Origin: an uncultured Planctomycetaceae bacterium
GTDB taxonomy: Bacteria > Planctomycetota > Planctomycetia > Planctomycetales > Planctomycetaceae
Length of the DNA: 64,000 nucleotides
Assembly: GCA_913031625.1 (NCBI GenBank)
Contig: CAJWGB010000002.1
Coordinates: 1-64,000, forward strand
Reading direction: 5' to 3'
Shown: positions 12,375 through 24,327 of the stretch, one piece after another
How positions within the stretch are numbered: the first letter of the stretch is position 1
Layout: each line of letters begins with the position of its first letter
Notes under the pieces: model-generated
Database searches by the model: none
The model's input: only the letters and a program-made list of their open reading frames with translations
Told to the model about the DNA's origin: nothing
Translations under genes and position numbers: made by a program

Positions 12375-13718
12375 GTGGGGCGTGACTTTGACGATGACGA
12401 TAATGACGAGGAAGAAGAAGACGACTTTGAGGAAGTGCTTTTTCAGGGAGCGATGTTTGGTCGCGAACCGGACCTGAAAAAGAACCCCCGGCTTGTCAAC
12501 GCGGCGCGCCCTCCTGTCAAACGCATGATCTCTGACGGGCTCGCTCGTCGAGCACATATGATCGTGCTCGAACCCGCTCAGGGCCGTATCGCGATTCGCT
12601 TCGTGGTGGACGGCGTACCTTATCCGGCCGGAGCTGTTCCCGGGCAGCGTGGTGTCGCGATGATTCAGATGATCAAACTTCTGGCGGGATTGAATCCACA
12701 GGAACGGTCTGAGCCGCAGACCGGTGGTATCAACGCTGAATTTGATGACAAAAAATACGAGCTGATGATCGACACGACCGTGCTGAAGCCGGGTGTCGAG
12801 CGGCTGCGCATCCGTGTGGAAGACCCAAAGGTGTCATATCTGAAACCTTCAGATGTTGGCATGCCCGAGAATCTGATAAAGGACCTTCGCGAACACACGA
12901 ATGAGGCGAGTGGAATTATTTTGGCCTGTGGTCCACCTGAAACCGGTGTGACATCGCTCTCAATCTGTGCACTGCACTGTGTCGACCCGTACCTGTACTC
13001 CGTTTACAACATGGCAGACGTTGGTAACCGGGAACTCACCAACGTCACGGACTTCGAGCCGGAAGAGGGGCATGACCTTGAGTTGAGTCTTGATCGCCTG
13101 ATTCGGCGTGAAGCAGACATTATTTACTCGGGTGAGTTTCAGGATCCGTCGACCGTTCAGACCATTTTTGATTTCGCTGATCGACTTTGTTTTGTTGGTG
13201 AGATTCGTTCCGCCAATCCTGCCCAAGCGATTAAGCAACTGATCGAATGGGTCGGCGCTGACAAGGTTGCCCAGCATGTTCGTGGCATCCTGACTCAGAA
13301 ACTGATTCGAACTCTTTGCGACGACTGCAAGCAGGCATTTCGTCCCAATCCGCAGTTGAAGCGACAGCTACAGCTGGATGAGGCAGTGAAGGTCCTGTAT
13401 CGAGCTCCCGCTCCACCCGATCCGGAAGACGTGGAAGCTCCAACGATTGAGGAGCTCTGCGAAGATTGTGATGGTCTCCCGTACCATGGTCGCGCTGCCT
13501 GTTTCGAGTTTCTGAACATGACCGATGGGATGAAGGAGGTCGTCAGTAGTGGTGCTGACCCGGAGGCCATTCGTAAGCAGATGCACGACGAAAAGATGAC
13601 CACAATTCAGCGTGATGCTGTTCGTCTGGTGGTTGAGGGTAAGACGTCGCTGGAGGAGGTGCAGCGGTCGTTCCGTCCTGCACGGAAGAAACGCGCCCCC
13701 AAACGTCGCCGCCGCTAG
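12375..13718 (+). CDS. PilB/GspE-like protein with degenerate P-loop (probable pseudo-ATPase)
   Basis: A 447-residue relative of type IV pilus/type II secretion ATPases. The GTG start has a purine-rich ribosome site (GAAAGGGGAA). After a very acidic N-terminus (residues 5-20) come an N2-like region (IAIRFVVDGV) and the ATPase core. The Walker A position reads GPPETGVTS (186-194), so the invariant Lys is Val (residue 192). The Walker B glutamate E254 is kept (SGEFQDP), but the downstream LHTN His-box is replaced by GEIRSANP. The tetra-Cys zinc site is intact (C315, C318, C362, C365). It ends in a basic tail. ATP hydrolysis is unlikely; a structural, regulatory or adaptor role is more plausible. 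A 22-base gap leads into the MutS-like gene. Confidence 0.85.
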   Translation: MGRDFDDDDNDEEEEDDFEEVLFQGAMFGREPDLKKNPRLVNAARPPVKRMISDGLARRAHMIVLEPAQGRIAIRFVVDGVPYPAGAVPGQRGVAMIQMIKLLAGLNPQERSEPQTGGINAEFDDKKYELMIDTTVLKPGVERLRIRVEDPKVSYLKPSDVGMPENLIKDLREHTNEASGIILACGPPETGVTSLSICALHCVDPYLYSVYNMADVGNRELTNVTDFEPEEGHDLELSLDRLIRREADIIYSGEFQDPSTVQTIFDFADRLCFVGEIRSANPAQAIKQLIEWVGADKVAQHVRGILTQKLIRTLCDDCKQAFRPNPQLKRQLQLDEAVKVLYRAPAPPDPEDVEAPTIEELCEDCDGLPYHGRAACFEFLNMTDGMKEVVSSGADPEAIRKQMHDEKMTTIQRDAVRLVVEGKTSLEEVQRSFRPARKKRAPKRRRR

Positions 13719-13740
13719 GACACGGAAGGAAGCAGGGTCC

Positions 13741-15570
13741 GTGTCAGTGACCAAATCAGAGACGTATTCAGAAACCGGGAACGCAGATACCACTGCTGTC
13801 TCTCGCGAGTATGAACTGCGACTGGCGACCTGGCAGAACCGGCTGAAGGACGTCCGTTCAACGGATCGGCTGTTCATGCAGCTGCGCGTGGCCGCTTTCG
13901 CAGCAATCGTGTTTACAGGGGTGGCGTGGCTGGGAGAAGTTGTTTCGTGGTACTGGGTTCTTCTGCCAATGAGTGCATTTGGCGTGCTTCTCCGGCTGCA
14001 AAATTCGGTTATCAGAAGACTTCAGCGGTCGATCGCAGCCGTCGGCTATTATGAAGCCGCTCTCCTGCGACTTCAGGGAGAATGGCGGTCCGTCCCGGCC
14101 GATGGGGCCGAATTCAGAGATGCTTTACATCCGTGGTCCGGAGACCTTGATGTCTTTGGGCCCGGTTCCATTTTTCAGCGAGTCAACCAGTGTCGCACCC
14201 AGCCGGGGCGTCGCAGGCTGGCGGAGTGGCTGACTACCGTTCCTGATGCAGACACTGCTCAGATGCGTCTTCGGGAGGCGGAGTCGCTTCGTGAACAACT
14301 CGATCTTCGAGAGAGTCTGGCTGTTATCAGTGATACTGCGGACTGGCGTGCGGCAGAGGCGACGATCCAGCTGTGGACGCAGGAATCAGCTTCGATCTAT
14401 CCGAAATGGACGGTCTGGAGCGCTCGTGCAGTTGGCGTGGTTTCCGTGGTCGCGCTCGTGATGATGGTGCTGGGGATGGTGAATCCCCTGACGGTATTCA
14501 TGTTGCTGCTTGTTCAGGGGCCATTCGTCTGGGTTAATCGAGATCGCGTTGCCAAAGTCATGCGACAGGTTGATTCCGTCGACAAGGCACTCAAACAACT
14601 GGCAGAAGTGACGGAGCAGTTTGAGACGTTTCCGCTGACGGAGAAGACACTGCAACAGCTGCAGTTGCGATTCACCGTGGGCGGAATCAACGCATCTGAC
14701 TGTATCAGGCGTCTTAGTACGCTTATTCAATGGCAGAACAATGCTCTGCGGAATCAGTTCTTTATTCCTATGGCCTGGGCACTTGGATTGTTCGTGCACC
14801 TGCCATACCGAATCGACCGTTGGCGGGCTTCCTACGGTGACAAAGTAGCGGAGTGGATGGATGCGATTGCTTCACTGGAAGCAATCACCAGCATCTCCGG
14901 GTTCAGCTATGAAGAGAATGGCTGCCTGCCCGAGATCACTGATGAAAAAGTTTTGTTGACGGCCACTCAGCTGGGGCACCCACTCATTCCTGGTTCAGAA
15001 TGTCGACTCAACGATGTCTCACTGACGGCCGAACAGCCGTTGATTCTGATCAGTGGGTCCAACATGTCGGGCAAGAGCACGCTTCTGCGTGCCATTGGTG
15101 CAAACCTGATTCTGGCATTTTGCGGGGCGCGTGTGCGTGCTGAGTCGTTCGTTGCTCATCCGTTTCAGCCGGGCACTGCCATGCGAGTCAGCGATTCACT
15201 GCAGGAAGGACGCTCACTGTTCTTCAGCGTGGTGCAGCGGTTGAAGTCGGTGGTGGATCTGACACGGCAGGACCGTCCCGTTCTGTTCCTGCTGGACGAA
15301 ATTCTGTCCGGAACGAATTCACACGATCGACGCCGTGGTGCCGAAGCAGTCATTCACTCTCTTGTGGAGCATGGAGCCCTCGGTCTCGTAACCACCCATG
15401 ATCTCGCGTTGACGCGAATCGTTGAGTCGATGGATGGCCGGGCAGTCAATAAGCACTTTCAGGACCACGTTGAGGACGGGCAGATGTCCTTCGACTACCA
15501 GCTGCGAGAAGGCGTGGTCGAACGCAGTAACGCTATTGAACTCATGCGGATGATGGGGCTTGATGTATAG
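13741..15570 (+). CDS. Membrane-anchored MutS-family ATPase
   Basis: About 609 residues from a GTG at 13741, chosen because a good ribosome site (GGAAGG...AGGG) precedes it; the frame extends upstream inside the previous gene. Two pairs of hydrophobic segments lie in the N-terminal half (around VAWLGEVVSWYWVLL and VSVVALVMMVLGMV), followed by a lever/clamp-like helical region. The C-terminal third is a MutS domain V ATPase: Walker A GSNMSGKST, Walker B LFLLDEIL and the conserved GTNSHDR and TTHDLALT segments. The mismatch-recognition domains of MutS are absent. Such membrane MutS-like proteins are widespread in Planctomycetes and Bacteroidetes and their function is unknown. Confidence 0.85.
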   Translation: MSVTKSETYSETGNADTTAVSREYELRLATWQNRLKDVRSTDRLFMQLRVAAFAAIVFTGVAWLGEVVSWYWVLLPMSAFGVLLRLQNSVIRRLQRSIAAVGYYEAALLRLQGEWRSVPADGAEFRDALHPWSGDLDVFGPGSIFQRVNQCRTQPGRRRLAEWLTTVPDADTAQMRLREAESLREQLDLRESLAVISDTADWRAAEATIQLWTQESASIYPKWTVWSARAVGVVSVVALVMMVLGMVNPLTVFMLLLVQGPFVWVNRDRVAKVMRQVDSVDKALKQLAEVTEQFETFPLTEKTLQQLQLRFTVGGINASDCIRRLSTLIQWQNNALRNQFFIPMAWALGLFVHLPYRIDRWRASYGDKVAEWMDAIASLEAITSISGFSYEENGCLPEITDEKVLLTATQLGHPLIPGSECRLNDVSLTAEQPLILISGSNMSGKSTLLRAIGANLILAFCGARVRAESFVAHPFQPGTAMRVSDSLQEGRSLFFSVVQRLKSVVDLTRQDRPVLFLLDEILSGTNSHDRRRGAEAVIHSLVEHGALGLVTTHDLALTRIVESMDGRAVNKHFQDHVEDGQMSFDYQLREGVVERSNAIELMRMMGLDV

Positions 15571-15679
15571 TTGTCATCGCTGCACTGGCACAGCCGGTGG
15601 TTCTCTGTGAGATGCAGGACCGGCGTTGCCCTCTGCAGGAATCATGAACAGTACCTGTCAGTTGACAGGCAACTCCTGC

Positions 15680-17089
15680 TCAATAGATCTCGTACGATAC
15701 GATGCCGTGCCGCTGAGCGCGACTGATTCGGTCGGTGGCGTGGAGGCCAGCCAGAATAAACTCCACACACGAGGCACGCACGGCAGCATTCTCGGACGCA
15801 TTCAGTTCAAAGGCTCGATCCCAGACGGGAGGCACCCGCTGCAGCAGTTGCTCATAGTGCTGGCTGGGAAGCATGTCACCGACTTCGATCTTCACACCCT
15901 TGGCGAAGATTTCAGCGATCTCTTCCAGTCCGTGTTCTTCGACGTATTCTTCGAACACGGTCTTGATTGCCTCCGCGGTCACCGAATCCAGGACCTGTCT
16001 CTCATCCATTTGATGGCTGCTCATGAGATCCACTTCCAGCTTGCCGAGTGAAGACGAGTACAGGTGTCCCAGATCGCTGATTCGCGGCACGGCCGGAGTT
16101 TCTCCAAGGACAGCACCTCGTCGTCGCGCGCTGGCAATCATCGTGCGATAGTTAGCGATGCTGAATCGAGCACTCACTCCGGACGCCTGATCGATGAATC
16201 GACTTCTTCGTGCGGCTCGGCTGATTTCTTCAATGATCTGCTTCATGAAGAATGGCACGGTGACCGGGAATTCACCGTCCAGAGGCATGTCACACTCCTG
16301 CTCCATGATCTGGATTCCCAGATCGCGTTCCTCCGGATAGTGCGTGTGGATGATGCTGCCAATGCGATCCTTCAGCTGCGGGATCACTTTGCCACTGCGG
16401 TTGTAGGTTGAGGGATTCGCGGAAAACAGAATCATGACATCGATGTCGAACTGAACGGGAAACCCACGAATCTGTACATCGCGTTCTTCGAGAATATTGA
16501 ACAACCCGACCTGGACCAGCTCATCCAGTTCCGGCAGTTCATTCATCGCAAAGATCCCCCGATGCAGGCGAGGGATCAGTCCAAAATGCAGAGCATCTTC
16601 CGTCGACATGCTCGCCCCGGCGGCCAGCTTTGCGGGGTCGATTTCGCCGATGATGTCAGCGAACTTGGTTCCGGGTGAGAGTCGTTCGGCGTACCGATCG
16701 TCGCGATGCCACCACGCAATGGGGACTTCTTCGTCCGGGGTGTCAGCGAGGAACGTCCTGGCTTGTTGAGTAATTGGCTTCAGGGGATCCTCGTGAACCG
16801 GACATCCGGGCAGATCGAGATAAGGAATCCGTTCATCAAGAAAAGCGGCCATCTGCCGCATCATTCGGCTCTTGCCCTGTCCCTTTTCGCCAAGGAAGAG
16901 GATGTCGTGCCCGGCCAGCATGGCAAGGCTGATTTCGGGAACGACGGTGTTCTCATACCCAAGGACCCCGGGAAACAACTCGTCTCCTGCAGCCAGAGCG
17001 CGCTGAAAGTTGGCGCGAATCTCCTCCTTCACAGTGCGAGATATCCAGTTGTTTTCTTTGAGCTGTGCGAGTGTTGTCGGTTGGGACAT
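15680..17089 (-). CDS. ChlI-like AAA+ ATPase (magnesium chelatase subunit I family)
   Basis: A 469-residue AAA+ protein. Walker A is GEKGQGKS (67-74). The Walker B strand reads [11 protein letters not shown], with Asn183-Glu184 where Asp-Glu is usual. Sensor I ([14 protein letters not shown]) and the DRIG arginine-finger region are present. Overall arrangement resembles magnesium chelatase subunit I and MoxR-type chaperones. In this phylum such proteins often work with a VWA-domain partner; none is adjacent, although a VWA lipoprotein is encoded at 30.6 kb. Bacteriochlorophyll synthesis is not suggested by the context, so a MoxR-like chaperone role is the better guess. It lies 70 bases upstream of lpxK. 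Confidence 0.85.
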   Translation of the reverse strand: MSQPTTLAQLKENNWISRTVKEEIRANFQRALAAGDELFPGVLGYENTVVPEISLAMLAGHDILFLGEKGQGKSRMMRQMAAFLDERIPYLDLPGCPVHEDPLKPITQQARTFLADTPDEEVPIAWWHRDDRYAERLSPGTKFADIIGEIDPAKLAAGASMSTEDALHFGLIPRLHRGIFAMNELPELDELVQVGLFNILEERDVQIRGFPVQFDIDVMILFSANPSTYNRSGKVIPQLKDRIGSIIHTHYPEERDLGIQIMEQECDMPLDGEFPVTVPFFMKQIIEEISRAARRSRFIDQASGVSARFSIANYRTMIASARRRGAVLGETPAVPRISDLGHLYSSSLGKLEVDLMSSHQMDERQVLDSVTAEAIKTVFEEYVEEHGLEEIAEIFAKGVKIEVGDMLPSQHYEQLLQRVPPVWDRAFELNASENAAVRASCVEFILAGLHATDRISRAQRHGIVSYEIY

Positions 17090-17159
17090 TGGGCGTAGCA
17101 GAAGGAAAGAGGACTGATAAGGGCAGGCCGCAGTCGAATGCAGCAGCCGAACAGGTGGC

Positions 17160-18224
17160 TCAAATCATCATAGTCGCCCGCTCCAGCATGTCGCGAACGA
17201 TTTGAGAATCGGAATCATCGTCGAATGAAGTTTCAATCATGACTGCCGCCATTCGCGGGTCCGGAGTCTCCACTTTGACCATGTCTTTGAGCGTCGTCAG
17301 GATGAACTCCGCGTCGACGGCATCTGCCAGCTGGCTAACCGTCTGCAGATCTTCGGCAGAATAGTGATGATGGTCGGGGAAGAAGGCACACTCAGCGACA
17401 TTTGCCTTTGCGTCCTGGCACGTTCTGACGAAAGCGTCCGGGTTGCCGATGGCAGCCATGACGACCACTCTGGATCCCGCAACTGCTGCAAGCGACTGTA
17501 TGCGTCCGTCGCCAAACATGAGGCTGGTGGCCACAAACCGAGTGGAAAGGCAGCGGGCCGTCAGATCCGGTCCGAGATGTCGGATCTTCTGTTTGATATT
17601 GAATAAGTCTGATTCTGAAACCAGGTTAGTTCGCGTCAGCAGCGCAACGTCTGCTCGCTTTAGTTCTCCTTGCGGTTCTCTCAGCAGCCCCAGAGGCAGC
17701 AGGTGGCCGAAACCAAACGGGCAGGTGGCATCCAGCAGGACGATATTGAGATTCCGATGAATGCGACGATGCTGGTATGCGTCATCCAGCACAAGGATGT
17801 CCACATCCTGCCGGGCGACGAATTCCTCAGCTGCGGCGATGCGGTCCGGGTTCTGAATGTGTGGTACCGTCGGGCACAGGCGAGCGAGCACTTTCAGTTC
17901 ATCATTTGTGCCGGTCGAATCAGATCGATAGCCGCGACTGATGATTCCGGGACGGTGTCCCATCTCCTGAAGCTGCTTCACGATCCATGCCACGATGGGA
18001 GTCTTGCCGGTGCCGCCGGTGGTAATGTTTCCCACCGAAACGACGGGCAGATTGACCCTTGTGGGTTTCAGAATCTCAAATCGATACAGCAGATTCCGGA
18101 TCCATGTGGCGAGACGGTAGGGCCAGGACAGCAGCAACAGGAACAGCCGCGCATACAGGTAGAGAGGGGTCAGGATCCCCGCCCGTTTCGTTGTGATGAT
18201 TTTCTGGTGCAGTCGCTGCAGCAT
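17160..18224 (-). CDS. lpxK: Tetraacyldisaccharide 4'-kinase
   Basis: LpxK phosphorylates the 4' position of the tetraacyldisaccharide lipid A precursor at the inner membrane. The ATG at 18222-18224 is preferred (354 residues) because it has an AGGA ribosome site and gives the family-typical N-terminus; the open frame continues upstream to 18452 without family similarity. A membrane-associating helix ([14 protein letters not shown]) precedes the Walker A segment, which is at residues 65-76 ([12 protein letters not shown]). The DD pair in [10 protein letters not shown] and the EFILTTLKD segment are present. It indicates an outer membrane with lipid A in this organism. It is divergent from icd. 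Confidence 0.93.
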   Translation of the reverse strand: MLQRLHQKIITTKRAGILTPLYLYARLFLLLLSWPYRLATWIRNLLYRFEILKPTRVNLPVVSVGNITTGGTGKTPIVAWIVKQLQEMGHRPGIISRGYRSDSTGTNDELKVLARLCPTVPHIQNPDRIAAAEEFVARQDVDILVLDDAYQHRRIHRNLNIVLLDATCPFGFGHLLPLGLLREPQGELKRADVALLTRTNLVSESDLFNIKQKIRHLGPDLTARCLSTRFVATSLMFGDGRIQSLAAVAGSRVVVMAAIGNPDAFVRTCQDAKANVAECAFFPDHHHYSAEDLQTVSQLADAVDAEFILTTLKDMVKVETPDPRMAAVMIETSFDDDSDSQIVRDMLERATMMI

Positions 18225-18339
18225 GTTCCTGTCCGTCTGCCAGCGTTCTGCGGTTGGGCCGGGCCGGCAGCCCTGGGATGCATGTTGGCAGGGTATGGCT
18301 GTTCGGTCCACCCACAGTCTGAGCCGACTTTTCGCGTGA

Positions 18340-20658
<2,319 letters not shown>

Positions 20659-20661
<3 letters not shown>

Positions 20662-20722
20662 GTCTTTCGCCCGCCTCTTTGGGCAGCGGTTTGAGACTCA
20701 ATGTGGGCGACAGACTTTTTTT
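20659..20722 (+). terminator. Probable terminator of icd
   Basis: An inverted repeat begins in the stop codon: TGAGTCT at 20659-20665 pairs with AGACTCA at 20694-20700, with an inner GCCC/GGGC pairing. A run of Ts follows about 15 bases later (around 20716-20722). The distance from stem to T-run is longer than in a standard intrinsic terminator, so this is a moderate call. Confidence 0.4.
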
Positions 20723-20839
20723 GCCCATTCCTGGCCCGGACCGAAGTCATTGATTGACATCGACTGACAACAGGGGTTCACTACGCGCGTCCATCTGCTC
20801 TCGGATCTTTTCCGCCTCTGACGTCACTCCCCGATCGTC

Positions 20840-22678
20840 ATGAAGTCTGTGCCCGCATCGATCACCGGTAAATGGTTCCTGCTTTCTCTATGCGCAGGAA
20901 TCGCCGCCGGGCTGGGCGCGATTGTCTTTGATGTCCTGGGCCAGTTGGTTGCCCACTACGCTCTCGGTGAGACGGCTGGTTTTGCACCGGGAGGAGCGAA
21001 GGGTGAGTATCACCGATTCGAACATCATTCGGCTGAAATTTCGTTTATTGCGCTCGTCGTTGTGCTCGTCGTGGGTGGTCTGATTTCCGGATGGGTTGTT
21101 TACACGTTCGCGCCGGAAGCCGAGGGGCATGGAACAGACGGGGCCATCGACGCCTTCCACGATAAACGCGGCATCATTTCTATTCGAGTGGCCATCGTCA
21201 AGACGCTGGCGTCTGCAGTCACACTGGGGACGGGAGGATCTGGCGGAAGAGAAGGGCCGATTGCTCAGATCGGCGCTGCGCTGAGTTCCTTCATGGGCCA
21301 GAAGCTTGGTCTGTCAGCCAGGGATCGCAGGATCCTGATGGCGGCTGGAATGGGTGCCGGTGTGGGGGCCATCTTTCGCGCTCCGCTGGCCGGGGCCATC
21401 TTTGCCGGCGAAATCATGTATCGGGAAGCCGATCTGGAATCCGATGTGATCGTCCCTACGGCTATTTCCTCAATTGTGGCCTATTCCCTCTTTGGGTTGT
21501 TTCTGCCGGGCGAGCTGATGTTTGCTCATGTGTTTGGCCAGCTTCCTGAGTTTGCCATGAGCTCGTTGGTGGAGCTGGTTCCGTACGGTTTGATGGCCAT
21601 CGTTCTGGCGGCGGTCGGGCGGCTTTATATCTCTGCATTCTACGGGGTGCAGGGGTTGTTTGAGCGAGTCCCTGGCAAACCTCACTTCAAGCCAGCGATG
21701 GGTGCGGCTCTGGCAGGCGCAGTTGCACTGACCCTCTTTTATACGTGCGGACAGGACACATCTCTCCTTGCAGTTCTTTCGACCGGTTACGGTGCGCTGC
21801 AGACGGGTCTGGAGCTGGAGGCGGGTGATGCGGGTGCTCTGACGATCAAGGTCCTGCTGTTGATCGCTGTAGTTAAGATTCTGACCACGTCCCTGACCAT
21901 TTCTTCGGGCGGCTCGGGAGGTGTCTTTGGACCCTCCATGGTGATTGGGGGCTGTATCGGCGTCGCGACCGGCCGAATGATGAAGGAGGTGATGGCGGAC
22001 ATTGACCCCCGCGCCTTTGGTGTTGTTGGAATGGCCGGTTTCTTTGCGGGGATCGCCAGAGCTCCGATTTCGACCATCATCATGGTGTCCGAAATGACAG
22101 GGAGCTATCACCTGCTGTTGCCCACGATGTGGGTTTCAACGCTGTGCTTCCTGTTGTGCAACGGCACCACTCTCTATCGGAGGCAGGTTCCAACACGTAT
22201 TGAATCGCCCGCTCATCGGGGGGATTTCACGGTCGATGTTCTGGAAGGCATCAAAGTTGCAGACGTATATCGGGCCGATCGCGTTGTGGAGACAGTGCCG
22301 GAAGCAATGCCACTCTCTTTGATCGTCCAGAGGCTGACAAAGACTCACCAGCACTACTTTCCGGTTGTAAATGATGCCGGCGAAATGGTGGGCATTTTTT
22401 CGTCAGACGACGTTCGCTCGTTTATCTATGACGAGTCGATCTGGCAATTGGCGGATGCAGCGGATGTGATGACAACCCAGTTTCTGAGCGTCGCGCCGAA
22501 GGATGACCTGAACGAGGCGATGCATAAATTCACTTCGCTGAATCTCGACGAATTACCCGTTCTTGATCCTGAGCAATCCGGGCGTCTGTTGGGAATGTTG
22601 AGGCGAAAAGAGTCGATTGCTGCCTATAACAGACAGGTGCTGAGCCGACAGGAGGCGGCGAGGCACCAGGCCGAATAA
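20840..22678 (+). CDS. ClC-family chloride transporter with C-terminal CBS pair
   Basis: A 612-residue voltage-gated chloride channel family protein. Many hydrophobic segments span residues 15-460. The GREGP motif (136-140) keeps the gating glutamate E138, which is typical of proton-coupled ClC exchangers, and the later GGSGGVFGPS motif is present. The first ClC anion motif (GSGIP in E. coli) is represented by GHGTDGAID, so it is modified. Residues about 470-600 form two CBS domains (VNDAGEMVGIFSSDDVRSF; LPVLDPEQSGRLLGML), which usually bind adenine nucleotides. The DUF3050 gene starts 15 bases downstream and is likely cotranscribed. Confidence 0.93.
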   Translation: MKSVPASITGKWFLLSLCAGIAAGLGAIVFDVLGQLVAHYALGETAGFAPGGAKGEYHRFEHHSAEISFIALVVVLVVGGLISGWVVYTFAPEAEGHGTDGAIDAFHDKRGIISIRVAIVKTLASAVTLGTGGSGGREGPIAQIGAALSSFMGQKLGLSARDRRILMAAGMGAGVGAIFRAPLAGAIFAGEIMYREADLESDVIVPTAISSIVAYSLFGLFLPGELMFAHVFGQLPEFAMSSLVELVPYGLMAIVLAAVGRLYISAFYGVQGLFERVPGKPHFKPAMGAALAGAVALTLFYTCGQDTSLLAVLSTGYGALQTGLELEAGDAGALTIKVLLLIAVVKILTTSLTISSGGSGGVFGPSMVIGGCIGVATGRMMKEVMADIDPRAFGVVGMAGFFAGIARAPISTIIMVSEMTGSYHLLLPTMWVSTLCFLLCNGTTLYRRQVPTRIESPAHRGDFTVDVLEGIKVADVYRADRVVETVPEAMPLSLIVQRLTKTHQHYFPVVNDAGEMVGIFSSDDVRSFIYDESIWQLADAADVMTTQFLSVAPKDDLNEAMHKFTSLNLDELPVLDPEQSGRLLGMLRRKESIAAYNRQVLSRQEAARHQAE

Positions 22679-22693
22679 TCGAAAGACTCAGTC

Positions 22694-23482
22694 ATGTCAC
22701 GCTTGTTAGAACTCAAGATCACCCTCGCGCCTCTTCGGGACAGATTGCTCCGGCATCAGGTTTATCAACACCTCGATTCTGTGGAAGCCATACGTGTTCT
22801 GATGGAACATCATGTGTTTGCGGTCTGGGACTTTATGTCCCTGCTCAAGGCTTTGCAGTCGCGTCTGACGTGTGTTTCTGTTCCGTGGACCCCGGTGCGA
22901 AATCGTGATGCATGCAGGCTGGTCAACGAAATCGTACTGGCCGAAGAAACGGATGTAGATGCGGATGGCTCAACAGCCAGCCATTTCGAAATCTACCTGA
23001 GTGCGATGAGGGATGCGGGGGCCGACGTCACTGTCGTCGAATCTCTGCTGGAGCAACTGGGGAACGGGGCTGACCTCTCCTGTCTCCTGCGCGAAGGCGT
23101 TTATTCGTCTGCGGTCACTGGGTTCCTCAGAACCACGTTTTCGATCATTGAATCTGACGATGTGTGCCAGGTGGCCGCCGCGTTTGCATTTGGTCGAGAG
23201 GAATTGCTTCCCGATGTCTTTCGGAAGATGGTTGACCGCCTCAGCGGTGCAGCCGAAGGGCGGCTGGACAGGTTCCTCTATTATCTGCAACGACACATTG
23301 AGCTGGATGGTGACGAGCACGGGGAACTGGCGGAACAGTTGATCTCTCAGCTGTGTGGGCAAAACGAAAAAGCATGGACAGCAGCCACGCAGGCCGCTAC
23401 CCATGCTCTTGAAGCCAGACTGGAACTCTGGGACAGCATTGCCGAACAACTTCAGTCAGCGGGTTCGGTGGGTGCTGCCTGA
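22694..23482 (+). CDS. DUF3050 family protein (heme-oxygenase-like fold)
   Basis: A 262-residue soluble protein matching the DUF3050 family, recognisable by HHVFAVWDFMSLLKALQ, VPWTPVRNRDACRLVNEIV and the SHFEIYL segment. The family is predicted to have a heme-oxygenase-like all-alpha fold with conserved His and Glu residues (for example the EHHVF helix and the HFE helix) that could bind iron. Biochemical function is not established. The close spacing after the ClC gene suggests cotranscription, though a shared role is not obvious. Confidence 0.85.
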   Translation: MSRLLELKITLAPLRDRLLRHQVYQHLDSVEAIRVLMEHHVFAVWDFMSLLKALQSRLTCVSVPWTPVRNRDACRLVNEIVLAEETDVDADGSTASHFEIYLSAMRDAGADVTVVESLLEQLGNGADLSCLLREGVYSSAVTGFLRTTFSIIESDDVCQVAAAFAFGREELLPDVFRKMVDRLSGAAEGRLDRFLYYLQRHIELDGDEHGELAEQLISQLCGQNEKAWTAATQAATHALEARLELWDSIAEQLQSAGSVGAA

Positions 23483-23497
23483 TTGTTGGCGACGACT

Positions 23498-24130
23498 TCA
23501 GTCTTTCGTGGACAATGGTTTTTCGTTCTTTGTTGAGCCCCCGAACGAGGCTCGGTAAGCATCTCCCGCTGCTGTAATCGTCTTTCGCGGTCCTGTCAGC
23601 TTGAGGTAGAACACCTCACTGGATTTTATGTCGAGCAAAATGACGCCCAGCATTTGGTAGCCTTTCACCGGCTTGGTTTTTCCGAGGACAGGAGGACCAT
23701 CCGGCTTCTTATAGGTTCCGCTGACGTCAACGATGATGTAGTTGTTTTCGCCCGCTTTGCCCTGCTGAACTGTGACCTCGCGACCTTCGTTTTGAAACTG
23801 CCCGACCCAGCGCTGGATATTGGCCTCGACCTGACCGCCGCCACCGCCGAAGTTAAAGATCGTCAGTTCACCGTCGTCTGAATCGCCGTTCACTTTCGGC
23901 ACTTTGATCGTTGCCAGTCGCATTCGGCTGGGATGATCAACTTTCTCCCAGGTCTTTGGAAACTTCAGAGTCAGCTCTTTGACCTTCAGGTCTTTGGTTT
24001 CCACCTTCTTTGCAGGCTTGTCTTTCTGTTCAGCAGGTTTTTCAGTCTGCTTCTCGTCAGCCGCTTTTTCGTCGGCACAGACCGTGGCAGACAGGACGGC
24101 GAGGATCAGCAGGGCAGAGAGAGACTTCAT
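23498..24130 (-). CDS. Secreted hypothetical protein
   Basis: A 210-residue protein with a signal peptide (residues 1-19, ending TVCA) and a Lys/Glu/Ala-rich linker (20-45). The domain that follows begins with LTLKFPKTWEKVDHPSRMR and ends near YRASFGGS. The pattern of a short secreted domain with FPKTWEK and a Gly-rich turn (FNFGGGGG) is seen in planctomycete secreted proteins of unknown function. I cannot assign a role. It is convergent with the DUF3050 gene, 15 bases apart. Confidence 0.75.
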   Translation of the reverse strand: MKSLSALLILAVLSATVCADEKAADEKQTEKPAEQKDKPAKKVETKDLKVKELTLKFPKTWEKVDHPSRMRLATIKVPKVNGDSDDGELTIFNFGGGGGQVEANIQRWVGQFQNEGREVTVQQGKAGENNYIIVDVSGTYKKPDGPPVLGKTKPVKGYQMLGVILLDIKSSEVFYLKLTGPRKTITAAGDAYRASFGGSTKNEKPLSTKD

Positions 24131-24327
24131 CGATGACTCCGATGGAGATTGATTTCCGAAACAGTCCGACTCCGGCGGCCGGTGTGCCAGCCATCATAAC
24201 GCTGAGATTCTCCACTTGCCATTTGTCACCTCCCGCCTTGACCGATTCCATCCCAATTGGCCTGCCTTGCCGGATTGAATGGAGGGTCGTAGGGTGATAT
24301 CACGGTTTACTGCCACCGGGGGCTCTC

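Noticed and set aside
12375..13718. Calling it an active pilus motor ATPase (pilB)
   Set aside because: The P-loop Lys is Val and the His-box is missing, and no pilus genes are adjacent.
23654..23881. Plus-strand frame inside the secreted hypothetical gene
   Set aside because: Shadow frame; the minus-strand gene has a clean signal peptide and composition.
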